Assembly: GCA_963969595.1 (NCBI GenBank)
Contig: OZ018415.1
Coordinates: forward strand, 4,712,001 to 4,776,000
Origin: Neckera pumila
Lineage: Eukaryota > Streptophyta > Bryopsida > Hypnales > Neckeraceae
Length of the DNA stretch: 64,000 nucleotides
Direction: 5' to 3'
Shown here: piece after piece, positions 49,023-61,300 of the stretch
Numbering within the stretch: position 1 is the first letter of the stretch
How the letters are laid out: each line of letters starts with the position of its first letter
The notes under the pieces: generated by a model
What the model saw: only the letters and a program-made list of their open reading frames with translations
What the model was told of the DNA's origin: nothing
Databases searched by the model: none
Made by a program: the position numbers and the translations under genes

Positions 49023-49591
49023 GAAGTTTTTATTTTTGTGATATAAAACTTTTGTAAGGTTGAAGAGAAGGAGTGGCATTTTCTGTGACTTGGCACCTTG
49101 ATGGCATTTGAATTATGATGGTCAATTCAATCTTAGTGGGGTGTTGATAGGGAGCAAGGGGTGGCTATAGCATCGTCATCTCACGGGGCAATAAGTGCCT
49201 CGCCACTTCTTGGTGCATTGGTCATTTGGAGTGCAATTGGTGGCAATGCTCTAAACATGCCCTTCACACCTAGGGAATGCAAGAGATACACCGGTGTTTT
49301 TTTAGGCAGTTTATTGGCCAATTGCCTAAAAAATAATAGGCAACCTCAATGTGTATTAAAATGTTAGACTGTAATCAAGGCCCTTGACATTGCTACCACA
49401 ATGTCTCCAAAATCTCATTTCATCTGTCATGCAAAGCCTATAATTATATACAAAAATTGCATATTCAAAATTGCACACTTAAAATTGGCCTCCTCCAATT
49501 CTAGCCCCCCAAAATGAAGAAGCCAAGAAACTCAAACCCTTTGTGAAAAGAGTCCACATAACCATTGGTCTCCCCCCCCTCTTCTACTAAG
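49023..49591. other. Non-coding spacer
   Basis: There is no supportable gene. The short open frame at 49161-49367 has no recognisable features. Confidence 0.35.
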
Positions 49592-49681
49592 ACCTACCTA
49601 CCTACCTACCTACCTACCTACCTACCTACCTACCTACTTACCTACCTACCTACGTACCTACCTACGTACCTACCTACGTAC
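49592..49681 (+). repeat. (CTAC)n microsatellite
   Basis: About 22 units of ACCT/CTAC, with a few CTTAC and CGTAC variants towards the right end. Confidence 0.85.
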
Positions 49682-50159
49682 TAATGAAGATAAAAAAAAC
49701 TCCCCATTCCAATTACAGGATTATCATTAGAGCCTTCCAAGTTTTGACCAAGAGGATGCCAATTCCTCCATACGAAGTGGACCTTGCGGGCCAAATTTGT
49801 CCCAGAGAAATACGCATTAGAAGAAAACTGAGCCCGTAGGAGGGCTGTGATTTCCCGGACAGCAAGGAAAGCGAGCCAAATAAACAAAAAAAAAATGAAT
49901 TTTTTTTTGGCCAGCGAACTACAGGCTTAAACTGCGAACAACAGTTCAATAATAAAGTTTAGAAAATATTTAGCAAATATTTAAAAAATATTAAAATTAA
50001 AATAAATACAAAATTTCAAAATTTCAAAATCTGATGTGGCCAAAACTATCCTCGTCAGCCTGAAATATAATTTTATTATTATTTTTATTATTATGTTAAT
50101 ATTTTTTATTTTTTTTATACTTTTAATATTTTAATATTTTTTTAATATTTTTTTATTGC
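49682..50159. other. Spacer with A/T-rich low-complexity tract
   Basis: The part from 49960 to 50157 is dominated by AATATT and TTATTATT words. No gene is present. Confidence 0.4.
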
Positions 50160-50192
50160 GGCCACTATTCATCATGATGATGAATAGTGGTC
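50160..50192. repeat. 33 bp near-perfect palindrome
   Basis: GGCCACTATTCATCAT is followed, after a single base, by its inverse ATGATGAATAGTGGTC. It would form a hairpin with a minimal loop. Confidence 0.7.
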
Positions 50193-50269
50193 TTTGTTCC
50201 ACTGTGGGGAACTTCGGAAGAGTCTCAAAGGAAAGTAGACCTTCCTTGCGCTGAATTTTTTTCTAAAGC

Positions 50270-50445
50270 AAGATTTTTTTATTTGCCACACAAGATAAAA
50301 TTTGCACATTTTGAATTCATATTTGCAATCAGAGGCCCCATATTATTGGGAGAGGTCTAGAACATTCTCTAGACACGACACAAAATAGTTTTTTTTTTTT
50401 TTTTTCACCCCGGAGAATACAAAATTCACCCTGCTGGTCCCCTTT
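50270..50445 (+). repeat. Dispersed module, copy 1
   Basis: The order of landmarks is ATTTGCCACAC, GAATTCATATTTGCAATCAG, GAGAGGTCTAGAACAT, CACAAAATAG, a T run, CCGGAGAATACAAAATTCAC and CCTGCTGGTCCC. The same series occurs at 50812 and, in weaker form, at 53456. Confidence 0.62.
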
Positions 50446-50811
50446 GAATGGAGGATTTAGCGAGTCGACCATGTCCTGCACGCACCCGAACTTCTAATGA
50501 CGGGAAGGTGCGACGAAGCCCCTCCACAAGTCTGCAGAAACTGCCCGACACTTGCGCTCTTGTTCTCCGATACCGGTGCCCGCTCCGGCCCTCCCGCCCA
50601 CTGACATGCACAACCGGCCCGGCCGGTTTCCCTGCTGGCGTCCCTCGTTGATCAGGGACGGAGCCAACCCCAACCACCACTTGCCATTAGAACCATCCCT
50701 GCAACTTCCCGGCCTAACCCTACTGGTTGGCATTCTGTTTGAACAAATCCGAAACGGTAAACCCGTCGGTCCCAACAAGTGGGACCAGCAGGGTGGATTA
50801 ACCAAGGGAAA
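50446..50811. other. GC-rich segment between module copies
   Basis: Open frames exist on both strands but overlap each other. None shows a known motif. It reads like a GC-rich repeat interior rather than a gene. Confidence 0.3.
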
Positions 50812-50990
50812 ACGATTTATTTGCCACACTTTTTTTTTGCAAATTCTGAATTCATATTTGCAATCAGAGACCCCAAATTAGTTTAGAGAGGTCTACAACA
50901 TACTCTAGAGTCAGACGGCACAAAATAGGGACCTTCTGAAAAAATTTACTTTTACTCCGGAGAACACAAAATTTACCCTGCTGGTCCCAC
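50812..50990 (+). repeat. Dispersed module, copy 2
   Basis: It has the same landmarks as copy 1 in the same order, ending CCTGCTGGTCCCAC, and is again followed by unrelated GC-rich DNA. Confidence 0.62.
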
Positions 50991-51658
50991 TTCAGTAATC
51001 CTCCATCCCGAAACTGGTCGAAGTCGGTGGGTGGGGGGCAGCACTGAGTCGGGCCGTTAGGGACCCGCCGAGGCTATAATACAGGTGGACGCTTGTCAGT
51101 CGGCCAGCGCTGCGCAACTTCGGGGAAAGGGCGGCCGGAGGACCGGGTATGTAAAGCACCCGGGCATGACCCGTGCTTTCTCCCCGAGTTTGGACCAAGT
51201 GCAAGTGGTTTGAGGAAGGCGAGGACCCTTTCCGGTACGTTGGTTTGCTGGGGTGGTTGCTGGGGAGTGGAGTGTGTTTCAGGAGGAGAAGCCAGGGTTT
51301 GAAATTCCAAGGGGGGAAAAAGATTGACTGAGTACCGTATAGTGAATTGTAAAGTTTCCCCAAGTTTGCCGGCATCGAGGGTGTGGGAGGAAGGCTTAAC
51401 TTCAATGAGTTTGTCCTGTTTTTTTTTTCAAATTCCAGATCCTGGTCCCTCAGTGCACACACTTTATGTATGATGGTCCTTCAGTGCACACACTTTATGT
51501 ATGATTGACCCTACTGAGGAGAGTTTTTTGGGAGTAGAGTATTTTTCTAATGTCAAGCCCTTAGACCATTTTGAAGGTCTTTGTCGGCTGAGGGTTGTTT
51601 CCTGGTTATGAAATGAAGGGGAGGAGGGCCTTGCATGCATTGACAAACAAAAGGTAAC
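50991..51658. other. GC-rich non-coding segment
   Basis: Several overlapping open frames lie on both strands without recognisable domains. A short direct repeat (CTTCAGTGCACACACTTTAT and CCTCAGTGCACACACTTTAT) lies at 51449-51500. Confidence 0.3.
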
Positions 51659-52590
51659 TTAACCCCTAAAGGACCAACATGCGTTTTTTGGCTGTATAGA
51701 TATTTTGGGCAGGTATGTGTGACTAGAGATATCCATATTTGAGGCTGAAATTTTAATAGAAGGTGGGGGCAAGGAATATCTTCATGTGTACCAAGTTTCA
51801 TGACATTTCGAAATATGAGTCAAAAGTTGTGACCTGATATGTTACTTTTTTTTGTAACCGGGCAGTTTGGGCAGATCAGAAAAAATCATTTTTTCCAGAA
51901 TTTTTTTTTTGAAATTGGTTCTCTACATTTATATATACTTAAAAAGCTTTGAGTCACTCCATTTCAATCAATGAGTCAAAAGTTATGAAGGTTTTTGGTT
52001 TGCGGGCAGTTATGGATTCTCTACTTTAAAAAAAACTTTAAAGTCGTTTATTTAACTCAATTTTCAATATTTTTGGAAAAAAATAAAATCTTAGGATGTA
52101 GATTGATTATTACAACATTACAACTGTTGGAATTGGCATTTTTAAATTCCATGATTAAATTTTTAACAATTTAGTATTTTGAGTCATTTTCTACTTCTTT
52201 CTACTTGCTATTTTTTTCCTATATGTTGTACAATTCCAAATGATGTGAAATTTTTCATGCATATAGACAACTTGTTTAGGAAACTGAATTTAAAGAAGCA
52301 CCACCTTTATCAGCATTTTTTCATTGAAAAGTGAGCTTGCAAAGTGCAGCTGCCCGGTTTTTCGCAGTATTGAAAAAATGGTTTTCAAGACTTTGAATGC
52401 TTATATCTTATGATCCACACCGTGGAATTTTCTGAAATTTTTACCACATGTTTTCAAAATGTCACACTACAAGATCCTACCGTTACATGTGTCAAAAATT
52501 GTTTGTTTCCAAAAATTTGGTAGTTGTATTAGAAATGGCAGTTTTGGAGCGTTTTTGGTGATTACATAGTCGTGAAACTTTAGGGGTTAA
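51659..52590 (-). mobile_element. TTAA-flanked element, intact 932 bp copy
   Basis: TTAACCCCTAAAG at the left is perfectly inverted at the right (CTTTAGGGGTTAA, 13 bases). Read in reverse it is homologous to the copies at 4358 and 5770: AACTGCCATTT follows the end, then GTAGGATCTTGTAG-like sequence. It has no coding capacity. It is the best-preserved example of the family in the window. Confidence 0.75.
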
Positions 52591-53455
52591 GGTAGATCAA
52601 CCTATTACCACCCTGATTTGCAATTTGACTATCTTGGGGCTAATTCCATGAGAGATATATATTTTTCAGAGGTGTGCGCATGTTTCATGAATCAAACCCA
52701 AGTGAAATTATAATTTTCTGATCAAAATTGTAATTTCTGTAAATTTTTGAAGTGTTTTACTAAAGCGCCCGTGACTAGGGTCATAAACGCCCTAATAACA
52801 ACCCATAACCACCTTCTTATGTCCCTACAAGCATCTAGGTATTCATCAATCAGCTATTGCCACATTACCCTAAATGACATAAATGTGTTGATTTTGTCAG
52901 ATTTCCAGATAGAATTGGCTCACTTTTGGATAGATTTGGATGGTGGAATGGGTGGAAATGGGGCCAAAAACAGGGTGGCGAAAATGGGTTGGAGACGGAA
53001 TTAGGCTGGTCTACCTTAAGTACCATGTGGAAATTCGAGTAGTGAGCGACCCAGCTTGAAAACTCAAAAAAAAAAGCCACAAGACCGATTCCGAATCAAC
53101 ACGGAAATCTGCCCTAATCCACCTTCACCTTGGTGCGAATGTAAGCTCCTGGAGCTGCGGCACAAGAAAGGAAGTAACTTAGGTACGATTGGATGCAGCC
53201 GGGTTAAGCTACGGTCCCCGATCGTGGTACGATTTGGAGGGAGGGGAAGAGGCAACACGCAGGCCACACCTGCTAGGCTGGTATATATGTATTCCACCGC
53301 AATTGGGGGAGGGCCCCACCTTTCCTTTTTCTTTGTAGTGACGGTCGAGCTTATATAGTTGTATGACGAGCCTCTTGCGGAGGCCCGCCGTTTAGGCCCC
53401 ACCGTTTTGGCCCCCCGTTTTACCGCTGGGAAACAGAAACAACACAGGAACGAAC
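52591..53455. other. Intergenic, mixed composition
   Basis: The 53060-53400 part is GC-rich with open frames on both strands (100 and 135 codons). They overlap almost fully and have no motif. A TATATATG word near 53281 could be a promoter remnant. Confidence 0.3.
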
Positions 53456-53740
53456 GTTTTATTTGCAACACATGAAAAAAATTTGCTAAAATCTGGAGTT
53501 CATATTTGCAATCAGAGGCCCCAAATTACAGTACGTGAAGGTTTGATTCTGCACCGATGTGCCAATTTACTTTATTTTTTTTGTGCAAAAAAGGTTTTTG
53601 GCAACTGAAATGATTGGTGTAACAGTATAGAATGTTACAGAAATTTCACATGTAATATTCCAAACATGCAAACATACCGGAAAATACTTACTTTATGTAC
53701 TAGCTGGGAGAGGTGTCGAGAAATTGATTTAACACGGCAC
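53456..53740 (+). repeat. Dispersed module, copy 3 (diverged)
   Basis: It starts TTTATTTGCAACACATG, then GAGTTCATATTTGCAATCAG and AGGCCCCAAATTA as in copies 1 and 2. It then carries an extra stretch before GGGAGAGGTGTCGAGA and the CACGGCACAACTGAAAATAGG part. It is followed by a T run and a GC-rich segment. Confidence 0.5.
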
Positions 53741-54180
53741 AACTGAAAATAGGGGGTCTTTTTTTTTTAACTTTCACCTTCGGCTGGACCTCCGCAACTG
53801 AAGACGGAGGCTCGCCGTCACGTCATACAACTGTAAAATTGTATTTTTTGGAGAGCCAGTTGCCATTGGGGAGCTGGAGGGGTCCAGGCCTAGACCTCCA
53901 GCCTCCAAATCTGTAAAATTAGAAAACAGGACTGGACCTTCCGGACCTTGCTTTGTGAACTGTACGTGAGGGGCAGATTTCAGATTTTTTTGCACGCTCT
54001 GCCCGTGGTCAAGCTGGACGGGCCTCCAGTTCCTGCTTCCAATGGCAACAGGCTCTGAGTGCGTGTTGTGCGCCCCTTCCGCATAGCAGCCGCTGGCCAT
54101 GAGGGTAGGGTGAGTGAGTTTAGCTATTCTGTAGCTCGTCCGAACTCCGTCGTGTCGTAAGGGTTCGTTTCGAAGTTCCG

Positions 54181-55396
54181 TTGTGGCAGCAGCAGCTCTG
54201 TCTCTGCATCTGCGAATCCGAAGTGCTGCATCGTGTTTCGGTTGCTCTTCCTTTCTTCTTCCAGCGACGACGGAGCGCTGCGTTCTTGTGCCATGGCAGA
54301 GAAAGATTCGTGTCCCGCCTCCGTACGCTCGGATCTTCTGCCGTAAGGGGACTTCTTTGCCCTTGCGCTCGGGCGTTGGTGGAGCGCTGCTACCGACAGG
54401 TACTGAGTCGGGAGATCATTTATTTGTATTTAAGTTTGTTCAGTTCAGTCGGAGCTTGCTCCGACAGTGTGTTTTTGTGGACGTACCAATGCTTTTTTTT
54501 TATCTGTTACGCAAAAGAAGGGGGATGGTGACCGTTGGTATGATCTCTTCGTCTTGGAAGAGGAGGAGGAGGAGGAGGCGGGGGTTTCGATGTAGTAGGA
54601 GAACTTCTTACGACTCCAAATCTAGCGGCTGATTTGGTTCGCTTTGTAAGCTGGATGACCGTTCTGTATCTTGGAGGATTTGAAACGAGGATTTTTGTCC
54701 TGCGTGGACCCCCCTGGATTTAGTGCTGTGTGCGATTTTGTCCGACTGTAAAGGGTTTTAGGTCTATCGGGCGTCAAGATGTGGCGGTAAGTGCAATACG
54801 CGATGGTGAGGATGTGATTTAGGGAGGCTTCGGACGAGCGGTGGTTATATCTCAGAGGTGAATGTCCTTGGTGGCGTATTTTGGCCTCTATGGTTAAGTT
54901 TCTGTAGTTAGTTTTGAGGTGGATTCTTGCGATGGCGTGGCGATGTACACTATGTTATCATCTGCGGATTCCTTGGACGGAGCGGAGCAGAGTTCACTGC
55001 TCACTGTTGCTCCAGGGAAGCTAGTTGTGCGGCTTTAGAATCTGAATGTGGAATAGCGCTTTCTGTGCCGTGGTTGACGCTGTTCAGCATTCTTATTGTG
55101 CTCTAGCTCTTGTTTACTTTCGGGCTTCTTTTACCTTTTGCATGTGTCTTGGATCTCTCTTAAGCTCATTTCTTGGTGAGCTCTTGGTGAGGAGTTCTGT
55201 TTCGAGATATTATCGACGCCAGATGTACCTACAATCCTTTTTAGTGGGACATTAACGCGACAATCTGATTTGCATATCTGGATTGGTGCAGTGTGTTACC
55301 CCGCGGCATGTGGTAACAGCTGGGGATTCGTAGGACCTGGTCGTCCACTTTTGGAGGCGCGACGAAGAAAACGAGATTCGATCGCCTCGGAGTAGG
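54181..55396 (+). promoter_or_regulatory. Probable promoter and 5' UTR of the calcium ATPase gene, with a candidate leader intron
   Basis: The composition changes to CpG-containing, less AT-rich DNA near 53.8 kb and stays so to the first coding exon. A donor-like CGACAG^GTACTGAG at 54399 and an acceptor-like GGTGCAG^TG at 55291 could bound an intron in the leader. The open frame of 149 codons at 54183-54632 has no domain and is more likely leader sequence. No TATA box was identified. Confidence 0.4.
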
Positions 55397-58300
55397 ATGA
55401 CTTCGTCGCAAGGGAATGGCGATACCGGGCGTGCGAGCGATGAAGAATATGCCGACAATAAAGATCCTTTCATCATTGAATCGAAAGGTCCCGTCGATCG
55501 GTTGAAACAATGGAGGGTACTGATTCTAACTAATTCTCGCTGTATATGTCTGGCAGTTGTATCTCTATTTGAGATTGTACATTAGTAATGCTTTGTTCGA
55601 AGCCACTCCTGCTGTTTGTGGTGAAATTTGTGGACATGAGCTGCCTTTGATCACGCTTCGACTTTATTCTCCAGAATTCTGGTTACCGTTGCATTTTTGG
55701 ATTTTGAACTCGTTCTGACAATGTCCTGGAGGGACGAACTTGTAATTTAGAAGTGAATTTAGCGACATTTATCCGCAAATTTTCAGTTGCATGTGTGGTA
55801 CGTGGAATTGCTGGTATTGTTCATATTCAAGTGTCTCCGCTATTCTGAAGGGATTTTTCCAGTATAGGGGTATATGGGCACGATTTCGGTATTTGGTGTG
55901 TCGGCTCTGGTCAATTCTATTTTAAACCTGAACACCTCATGCACCCCGAAGATTCTGCCTGGTGTTTCCGAATCATCACTCAGGGAGTCAGGGTGCTTCA
56001 TGTCCAGTTGTCGACTTTGAGTACTGTCCGGGGGCGGTAACCTTCATATGGAATGTTCGATTAGGTGGCGTTTACTCTCTAATTTCTGACTAATTTCTCT
56101 GCTCAATGCAGAAAGCTACTTTTACTGTAAATGCTGCTCGTCGATTTCGGTACACTCTGGATATCAAGAACTTCGAGGAACAACAGCGGTTGAGAAAAGA
56201 CCCTGCAGCCCGTCTTAGGGCAGGCACCCACGTCATTCGGGTATGGCAGACTTTTCTCCTACGGAAATATGCATTCATAGCTGGTGTGATACGGCACGTC
56301 AACCATCACAACTTTAATAGAGACTGCTTCTAGAGTCACCCTTGTTTGACCAGAATTTGCTTTAGACGGGAAGTTCTCTGATAGGGAGGCGTATGACCAC
56401 GTTTTTCAGACTTCAGAATTTCAAAGTCCCTCTCCGTATGCTTCCAGTTTTAGCAACTAAATGTGAATGAAAGTTTTAATATTTATTTTTCAGAGATTGA
56501 ATGGCATATCTCCTACAAGTCATGATAGTTTCAGATTTTTTGTGAGAATTCTAAAATAATGTGAATTTTGAATAAAAAGTGAAAATAATTCATATCAAAT
56601 ACAAAATATGCTTCAAAAGTTTTTGGAATTGTTCAAATCTGCAAATTGGATTAGAAACCAGACTTCGTAAGCTTGGTTTCGTTAGTTGCTCTCAAACTCT
56701 TAAAGAGGTTATTTTGATGATTAAATCTCAGACCAATAAAAAGGAGCAGAAGTTGCCAAAATACACCACATGTGGGTTTGCCATTTTCTTATGTAGGAAA
56801 GTAAAAAGTATCGCAAGGGGAAAAAACAGCACTATTCATTCAAAATGGGCTCAGGCAACTCGAAATGTCCTCACAGGCGTTTCAGGTTAAAAAGCACTTG
56901 TTGGTAACCTTCATGTCTATCCATTGTGCAGGCTGTTGAGAGGTTCAAACAAGCAGGACGAGGAGCAGAAGGTGTGCTGGTTTGAGGTCTTGTCGTGTTT
57001 TCCCTTGAGATGTATTGTACTGTTCCACCAGCAGCTAAATCAATGCCAGCCCATTCTTTTGCATGTTGAGGACAATTATGTTCGAAAACTGGTCCTGTTA
57101 TTGCGTTTGGTTTGTTCGACTTCTGTTTCGTTTCCTGTCATTCATCTCGCATCCGTTGAACATTTGCAGAAGATGATCCCCCTGAAGGCTTTGGAGTAGG
57201 CCCGAAAAAATTGGTTCACTTACTGCAGGATCGTAAAATATCAGATCTCGAGAAACTTGGAGGAGTGAGTTCCATGTTTACTTCATCTATCTGATATGAA
57301 CGTGGAGTTACCTTGTGTTATGTTCGGATAAATCAAGACTCGAAATATTCTTCACACTGTTGAGATCGATAGTCGCTGTCTTTTTCAATGGCTCGTGTAC
57401 TGAATGGAGTGGATTGGTGAGCTGCAGACTAAAGGTCTTGAAGGGAAACTACACACGAACTTGGAACATGGAATTAGAGATAGTCCTGAAGAGATTCAAA
57501 AGAGAAAAGATGCCTACGGGTCAAATACATATCCGAAGAAAAAACCCAAGGGTATTTGGGTACGGATACTTGGTTCATGCTGCTGTTGGAGAAATCATAG
57601 GAACTAGGCAGGATTTTTTCTTACAGCTCAATTCGTGTGGCTTCATTCGAATTGATTTATTCTGGTTGATTATCTTCAGATTGATTATTCATGTTAATTC
57701 TGATGCAGTGTGTGCTGTTAATGTTGATGGATTGCAGCACTTCGTGTGGGAGGCAGCCCAAGACACCACTCTCATCATCCTGATGGTTGCAGCTGTTGTT
57801 TCCTTGGCTGCTGAGATGTGGAGCCAGGTATTTCTTTTGAATGTGCATTCATGTATGTATTGAATTTCAAGGGCATCACTTTGGACGTCCATGAGACTTG
57901 ACATTGACATGTTTCGATATTTGTCTTTTGTTCAGGGTGTTTCGACGGGCTGGTACAATGGGACTGCTATTTTGGTTGCAGTTGCTATCGTCATTATCAC
58001 CACTGGTTAGTAGTACGAGTGCATAGCGACGGAGACTAATTAATCTCTCTCCATTGGACGTCCTTTTTTCGTAGTCTTAAAATACAGGGCTTTTCTTCTT
58101 TGCATCACCTTTGTATTCTTTGCACCCCTATGTTGCACTCCTTTGATCACTTTCCTACTTTTTAAATGCAATAGGTGTCGCCAAGTTAACATTTGATTAA
58201 TCAGCGAATTTTTTTTGCTTCCGAGTTCGTGGCAGTTTTCAATGCTTGCTAGTTTCAGAATTTTATTCTTTGTTTGTCATTTGTGTATTTTGTTTTCTCA

Positions 58301-61300
58301 TTTTTTTTTTTGATGTATCCTTAATGGTCTTTCAAGGTGTAGTTTGCGACTGATAATGCAGTGGTATTATAATGTTCATACTGTCGCATAGGTTTGTGGA
58401 GGAATCTGATAATCTCCTTTTACTCTTTTAACAGCTGGCAGCGACTATAAACAATCATTGCAGTTTCAAAATCTCAATGAGGAGAAAGAGAACATACATC
58501 TACCTGTGAGTCACATTTGCAATTTTGATTTGCATTAGTTAGGGTTGATCTGCACTTATATCTTCCACGATATATATGCCTTTAGCTATCGCTGCTTGCT
58601 CTGCGTATGATTAAGTTTAACCTCTTCAATTCTGGCCACTCAGGTTATAAGGGGGAGCGAAAGAAAGCAAGTATCTATTTGGGACCTGGTTGTTGGAGAT
58701 GTTGTCCCGTTATCAATTGGTGGACAGGTATGAATCCTTTTACGGAGCCCTGAGGTGTGAGGCCCTGAATTATGTTTGAACTGTGCATGGCCAGGATGTC
58801 TTCTTGCTGCCAGGTATTTTCAGATTTAGCCAATTGTTTTAATTTTTTGGCGCAGGTACCTGCCGATGGCGTTCTCATTGAAGGTCATTCTCTTTCCATT
58901 GACGAGTCGACTATGACAGGAGAAAGTGAGCCAGTAAGTTCTTACACTATTTCACACTTTTAGAATCTCCTATTCATTGAGGGAGAACTTTTTTTGTTTT
59001 TGTGACTTCGACTTTGGTCGCTTGGACCATGTACCAAATGATTCTTTTCTTGATAATATTGGAAACCAAACAAGAAGGGATGTCTGCATTATTTGACAAG
59101 ACTCGGACTTATGAAGCGGGAGGTGTTTGACTTTCAAAGTACTTCGTTTTGAGAAATCTACAGAATCGCTCAGATCCGCTTGTGGTGGCCAATTATTGAC
59201 CTTGCTTCTGTCTAGCCTCTAAACCTCCACTCTTATCTCATACGACATTAGCCACAAGACATATTAGCTCATAGTTCTTAGATTGCTTGTTTCACCCCTG
59301 ACGACCACCCATCTGGTAGACAGTTCACCGAACCCGCTACGTCCCTATTAGCGGGTATCCCTCTTTGCATTTTCCTAGTTATCTGTCCGTTCACCAGAGT
59401 CCCTGCATTCCCTGGATCTTCATGTCCAACTGCATTTTATTACTGAAAGTTCGGAAGAATAGCAACGTTGTGATAATAAGGGTGTCATTCTTCCCAAATT
59501 GTCCTGCACAAAAGAGTATTTGGAGATGTTTTCATGGTATTCACTTGAATTGGGTGGGAGTTGTTGAGTCTCAATGTACTTAAATCATTCTGGATTATTT
59601 AGGAACATCAGAAAAAGAGTCAACTCAGAGAATGAGTTACTGGTTGTGCTGCGGAGCAGTCACTGTTGTTGTGGTAGTTGTGGCAACTGCGCTGCCCAGA
59701 CTAGTTCCTTATGAGTCTCAACGAACTGGGAAGGTTATCCTCCTCTTTGTCTACTTACCATTCATTATTCTTCTCTTCAGGTGAAGAAGGATACTAAAAG
59801 GCCATACCTATTGTCAGGGTGCAAGGTTCAAGATGGCCAGGGCATCATGCTGGTGAGTTCATCATGCTGGTGGATTGGTTTTCGACTATTGTATTTGTAC
59901 AGTTGAAAGAAACTTCTTTTCTTTCTTCCTAAACTTTTTTTTCCGCAGGTTACCGGAGTGGGTGTCAACACAGAGTGGGGACAGGTCATGGCATCAGTTA
60001 GCGAAGACAATGGAGAAGAAACTCCTTTGCAGGTACTGGAGTGACATAATGCAAATAGTATGTTTGATGTCAAATTGTGTTCGTGTTGGTTTTTTGATTC
60101 TTATTTCATCAACTAAGCTCTCTTATTTTGCATTTGCAGGTTCGTTTGAATGGGGTTGCTACTTTCATTGGCAAAGTTGGTCTAACTGTGGCAGCGTTGG
60201 TGCTCGTCATTTTGATTATTCGGTAAGTTGGTAGTAGGCAAAGTATTTACCCTCTTAGTGCTAGAATTCTTTACTTTAGCCTGATGATGCTTTTCTTGGT
60301 GTGCGTACTAGCTTTTTCATTGATTTCAAGGATGTGTTGATCAGAGTGTTTCCTTTTGCCATACATGTCTTCATTGTTTCTATGATTCTAATGTTGAATG
60401 GAATGCACATTAAAATTTAGAACATCTGTCTAGTTACGGTTGAGCCAGCATCTCTCAGCTCGTGCTGCTCTAATTTGGCCTATATTCTTTTCGCTAAGTT
60501 TTTTATGACGTCGTATTCAGGTTCTTTGCTATCGACTACAAAAACCCTATGAACAAGACTGCTAAAAAGATAATTGTCAGATTGGTCGATAACTTCTCCA
60601 CAGCGGTGAGTGTCTACTCTTCATCTAGATTAGAGCGATATCGTTGATGATTTGGGTAGCCTGGTGGTACGAGTTGAGACACTGTTACTGTAACTACCCG
60701 ATTCCACTCATTTTATCGTGCCGACTCTCTTCTTTCCATTTACTGCAATCTGTCTGTGGCCTTCGGGAGGAGAAAATTGACGTTAGTCAAGAGATTTCTT
60801 CTGTACAGGTCACTATTGTAGTGGTGGCGGTGCCCGAGGGACTTCCACTGGCCGTCACTCTGACGTATGTATTTTTTCTGTTTTGTTTGGCTCTTTTAAA
60901 TCATATTTGAGAATTGAATGCATATGATGTTTTGAACTAGAGATCTGTGTTTTTATACGACGTCTCGTACCTGATCATCTATCCCTTTAATTTTACCTCA
61001 AACAGGTTAGCATACTCTATGCGCAAGATGATGGCAGACAAATCACTGGTATGATTTCATGCGGCACCCGTTAGTTCTAATTTTATTGTTTACAAGTTCA
61101 GTTTTCAGGAATGTGACCTCAGGTTCTTTTGAAGATAGTTTCAAGGTGATTTAAAGGAGCAAGTCTTATTCGTGACGTTATGTATGTGATTGATGTACTT
61201 GTTTTGCCAGGTACGGCATTTGGCAGCTTGTGAGACAATGGGATCGGCTACAACAATCTGCAGCGATAAAACTGGAACCCTTACGACAAATAAAGTATAC

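Noticed and set aside
49592..49681. (CTAC)n array as a CRISPR or telomere-like array
   Set aside because: It is a pure tetranucleotide microsatellite without spacers and does not match plant telomere repeats.
50426..51462. Group of open frames of 70-156 codons on both strands
   Set aside because: They overlap one another in GC-rich repeat-like DNA and show no recognisable protein features.
53064..53471. 135-codon minus-strand open frame overlapping a 100-codon plus-strand frame
   Set aside because: Both strands are open because the stretch is GC-rich. Neither frame has a motif, start context or splice pattern.
54183..54632. 149-codon open frame upstream of the calcium ATPase
   Set aside because: It has no domain and an Arg-run C-terminus, and it lies where the leader of the pump gene is expected. 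A same-strand overlapping frame is open too.
59590..59780. Possible extra exon in calcium ATPase intron 10
   Set aside because: Exons 10 and 11 join in phase, and the family alignment (TGESEP to [13 protein letters not shown]) leaves no room for added residues.
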